From Urechis unicinctus (Eukaryota; Annelida; Polychaeta; Xenopneusta; Urechidae), in assembly GCA_034190875.2 (NCBI GenBank), contig CM067353.1:29739725-29803724 (forward strand): 64,000 bases of DNA, given 5' to 3'. The position numbers were made by a program, and so were the translations under genes. The notes under the pieces were generated by a model. The model did not search any database, was not told the origin of the DNA, and saw only the letters and a program-made list of their open reading frames with translations. How positions within the stretch are numbered: position 1 is the first letter of the stretch; each line of letters starts with the position of its first letter. This document shows positions 62,185 through 64,000 of the stretch, piece after piece.

Positions 62185-62775
62185 AGAAGCGGCCCCAAAA
62201 TGACATGGACGGCTGATGATGTAAGCGGCCTCAATATGGCATGGACGGCTGATGATGTAAGCGGCCCCAAAATGACATGGACGGCTGATGATGTAAGCGG
62301 CCTCAATATGGCATGGACGGCTGATGATGTAAGAGGCCCCAATATGGCATGGACGGCTGATGATGTTAGCGGCCCCAATATGGCATGGACGGCTGATGAT
62401 GTTAGCGGCCCCAATATGACATGGACGGCTGATGATGTTAGCGGCCCTATGTCATGGACGGCTGATGATGTTAGCGGCCCTATGTCATGGACGGCTGATG
62501 ATGTTAGCGGCCCCAATATGGCATGGACGGCTGATGATGTAAGCGGCCTCAATATGGCATGGACGGCCGATGGTGTTAGCGGCCCAAATATGGCATTGAA
62601 GACTGATGATGTAAGCGGCCCAAAGAGGTACAATTATCACATGGACTGCTGATGGTGTAAGCGACGCCTATATTAAGTGATTGGCTGATGACATAAACGG
62701 CGACATTATGACATGGACGGCTAGGAATATAAGCGACGCCAATATAGCATGGATGGCAGATGATTTGAGCGTGTG
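62185..62775 (+). repeat. 36-bp codon-phase minisatellite
   Basis: The unit contains ATGGACGGCTGATGATGTAA then GCGGCCCCAATATGGC, period 36 with two 30-base units near 62,440-62,500. As 36 and 30 are multiples of three, a plus-strand frame (61,990-62,652) reads about 12 repeats of AWTADDVSGPNM preceded by 67 non-repeat residues beginning MEKCFFPPFVESIV, and the minus strand is open as well. After 62,640 the units decay and the frame closes. A real repeat protein is possible but unproven: no splice sites, signal peptide or homology are recognised. Confidence 0.85.
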
Positions 62776-63064
62776 ACGCTGATGCATTATTGAATTTCTC
62801 AGACCAAATGGAAAGTATATGTAATCTCTATGTTAGCGTCTCACAAAGCGCTGGAAATCCAGCGATGCAATCGTCAATACATTGAATGTATGTCCGCGAA
62901 AATAAAACCAATATTTAAATGTGACAACATATGAATGCCGTTCCCCGACACACAGAGAACGATCCTTGGATACTGCTGGATACGAGTGATGGTATACTCC
63001 AATTGAGTGGTCCAAAAATAAATGACTAAATAAAGCTGAGTACTTGCCAACTTGTTGTACGAGT

Positions 63065-63215
63065 AAACCTGGAGGTGAGATCGTGTTTAACATCGAAGTG
63101 AGATCGTGTTTAACATCGAGGTGAGATCGTGTTTAACATCGAGGTGAGATCGTGTTTAACATCGAGGTGAGATCGTGTTTAACATCGAGGTGAGATCGTG
63201 TTTAACATTACATCG
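63065..63215 (+). repeat. 23-bp tandem array (about 6 units)
   Basis: ATCGAGGTGAGATCGTGTTT plus AAC repeats every 23 bases and ends at about 63,210 in ACATTACATCG. Units are almost identical, so this is a recent expansion. Confidence 0.92.
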
Positions 63216-64000
63216 ATGATAGGAAATATTATCTATCTTTTACAGCTGTCACCCCAACCACCCCACGCACACACACCTGCCCACGAACAATAATCTCGTA
63301 TTTGTATCAGTGATAAATACTCATCAGTACCGGTACTAGAGTGTGAGTGTTTTAGTGTTGAACTTATACAATGAACTCTTACAGTAACAGCCTTCGTACA
63401 AGGTCGTGCACAAGATCTCATAGAGACCAGTACTAGTACATACTACGGTATAGTTTCAGGACCAGTTGTAGTACCAAGCCCTGGAGATGCTACAGCAAAC
63501 AAGCATATAACAAGTAAATGAACGGGGATATTGCGTGTCTGTAGAAAATGGTGGTCAATGTATTGTAAGATGTTCTCCGTTGGCATAAAAGACATGGTGA
63601 TTTTCATGAGTTTTGCACTAGGGTAGTTTATTGATATTTTGGATGCACACAACCTTAACACATCTATAATAATCGCAAACTTGGAAATATTGTCAATACA
63701 AGTACGGTTTAGTATATGATATGCCTTCAACAATGCACACTAGGGGTCACCACATGTTATTTACACACATATTGTAGGACGTTTCAAATAGCATTTACAA
63801 TTAACATCAACGAAATAACGACAACTTATCATACAAAATCAAATGCAGGTATACTCGTTTCTATGGTGACAATAATGACCGATAACACAACCAATCACAC
63901 TAAACTTTGAGTAATATGCGAGAGTTTTGCTAGCCCATTGTTTTTAGCCATCAAAACTATGTAACAGCTTTTAATAAATATTCGTTTAAAGCTGAACTTA
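63216..64000. other. Window end without recognisable gene
   Basis: AT-rich sequence with short frames (for example minus 63,443-63,733) that lack domains. The window boundary cuts off whatever follows. Confidence 0.45.

Overview
This is a eukaryotic, intron-containing and repeat-rich window. It is most likely from a mollusc or another lophotrochozoan. That reading rests on split genes with GT-AG introns, HSPA12-type Hsp70 genes, a CD225/dispanin gene, THAP and P2X7-tail-like genes, Polinton/Maverick remnants, and many minisatellites and microsatellites. I saw no bacterial operon signals, CRISPR arrays, rRNA or convincing tRNA. The species call is inference.

Layout. 0-1.3 kb: a dispersed repeat, then a 50-bp tandem array. 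3.3-5.9 kb (minus): a five-exon HSPA12-like gene, nearly intact apart from one 1-base frame break. 7.3-16.9 kb: a 27-bp array followed by about 8.6 kb of a 41-bp satellite with internal higher-order duplications. 17.3-17.7 kb: a 28-bp array. 18.9-20.8 kb (minus): a broken long coding region of unknown family. 20.8-21.4 kb: degenerate repeats. 21.4-23.6 kb (plus): a decayed HSPA12-like pseudogene.

24.6-40.1 kb: a tandem segmental duplication of roughly 7-7.7 kb. Each copy carries an intact two-finger C2H2 protein gene (minus). The second copy ends in a strange mosaic of unique sequence and 32-bp satellite, then runs into a 2-kb array of a 44-bp satellite (40.1-42.2 kb).

43-56 kb: transposon debris. 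It holds Polinton-type DNA polymerase B and integrase fragments, a second integrase fragment with the same in-frame stop, a Tigger/pogo-like DDE fragment, a small TA-flanked inverted-repeat element and a MITE-like element. Embedded in it (49.6-50.6 kb, plus) are two exons of a proline-rich CD225/dispanin (IFITM-like) membrane protein gene whose first exon I could not find.

56.2-59.2 kb: a THAP-domain gene (plus) with two frame breaks, and a P2X7-C-terminal-domain-like gene (minus) with two stops and a frameshift. Each has a TGACGTCA element about 100 bp upstream of its start codon. 59.4-60.9 kb is a collage of pieces found elsewhere in the window. 62-63.2 kb holds a 36-bp codon-phase minisatellite and a 23-bp array.

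The genes do not form a pathway. The theme is an unstable, satellite-rich segment in which stress/innate-type gene families (HSPA12, CD225, P2X7-tail) and zinc-finger genes (THAP, C2H2) are being duplicated and broken. The best leads are the unidentified protein at 18.9-20.8 kb, the CD225 gene, the duplicated zinc-finger pair, and the unique/satellite mosaic at 39.3-40.1 kb. The mosaic may be an assembly artefact.
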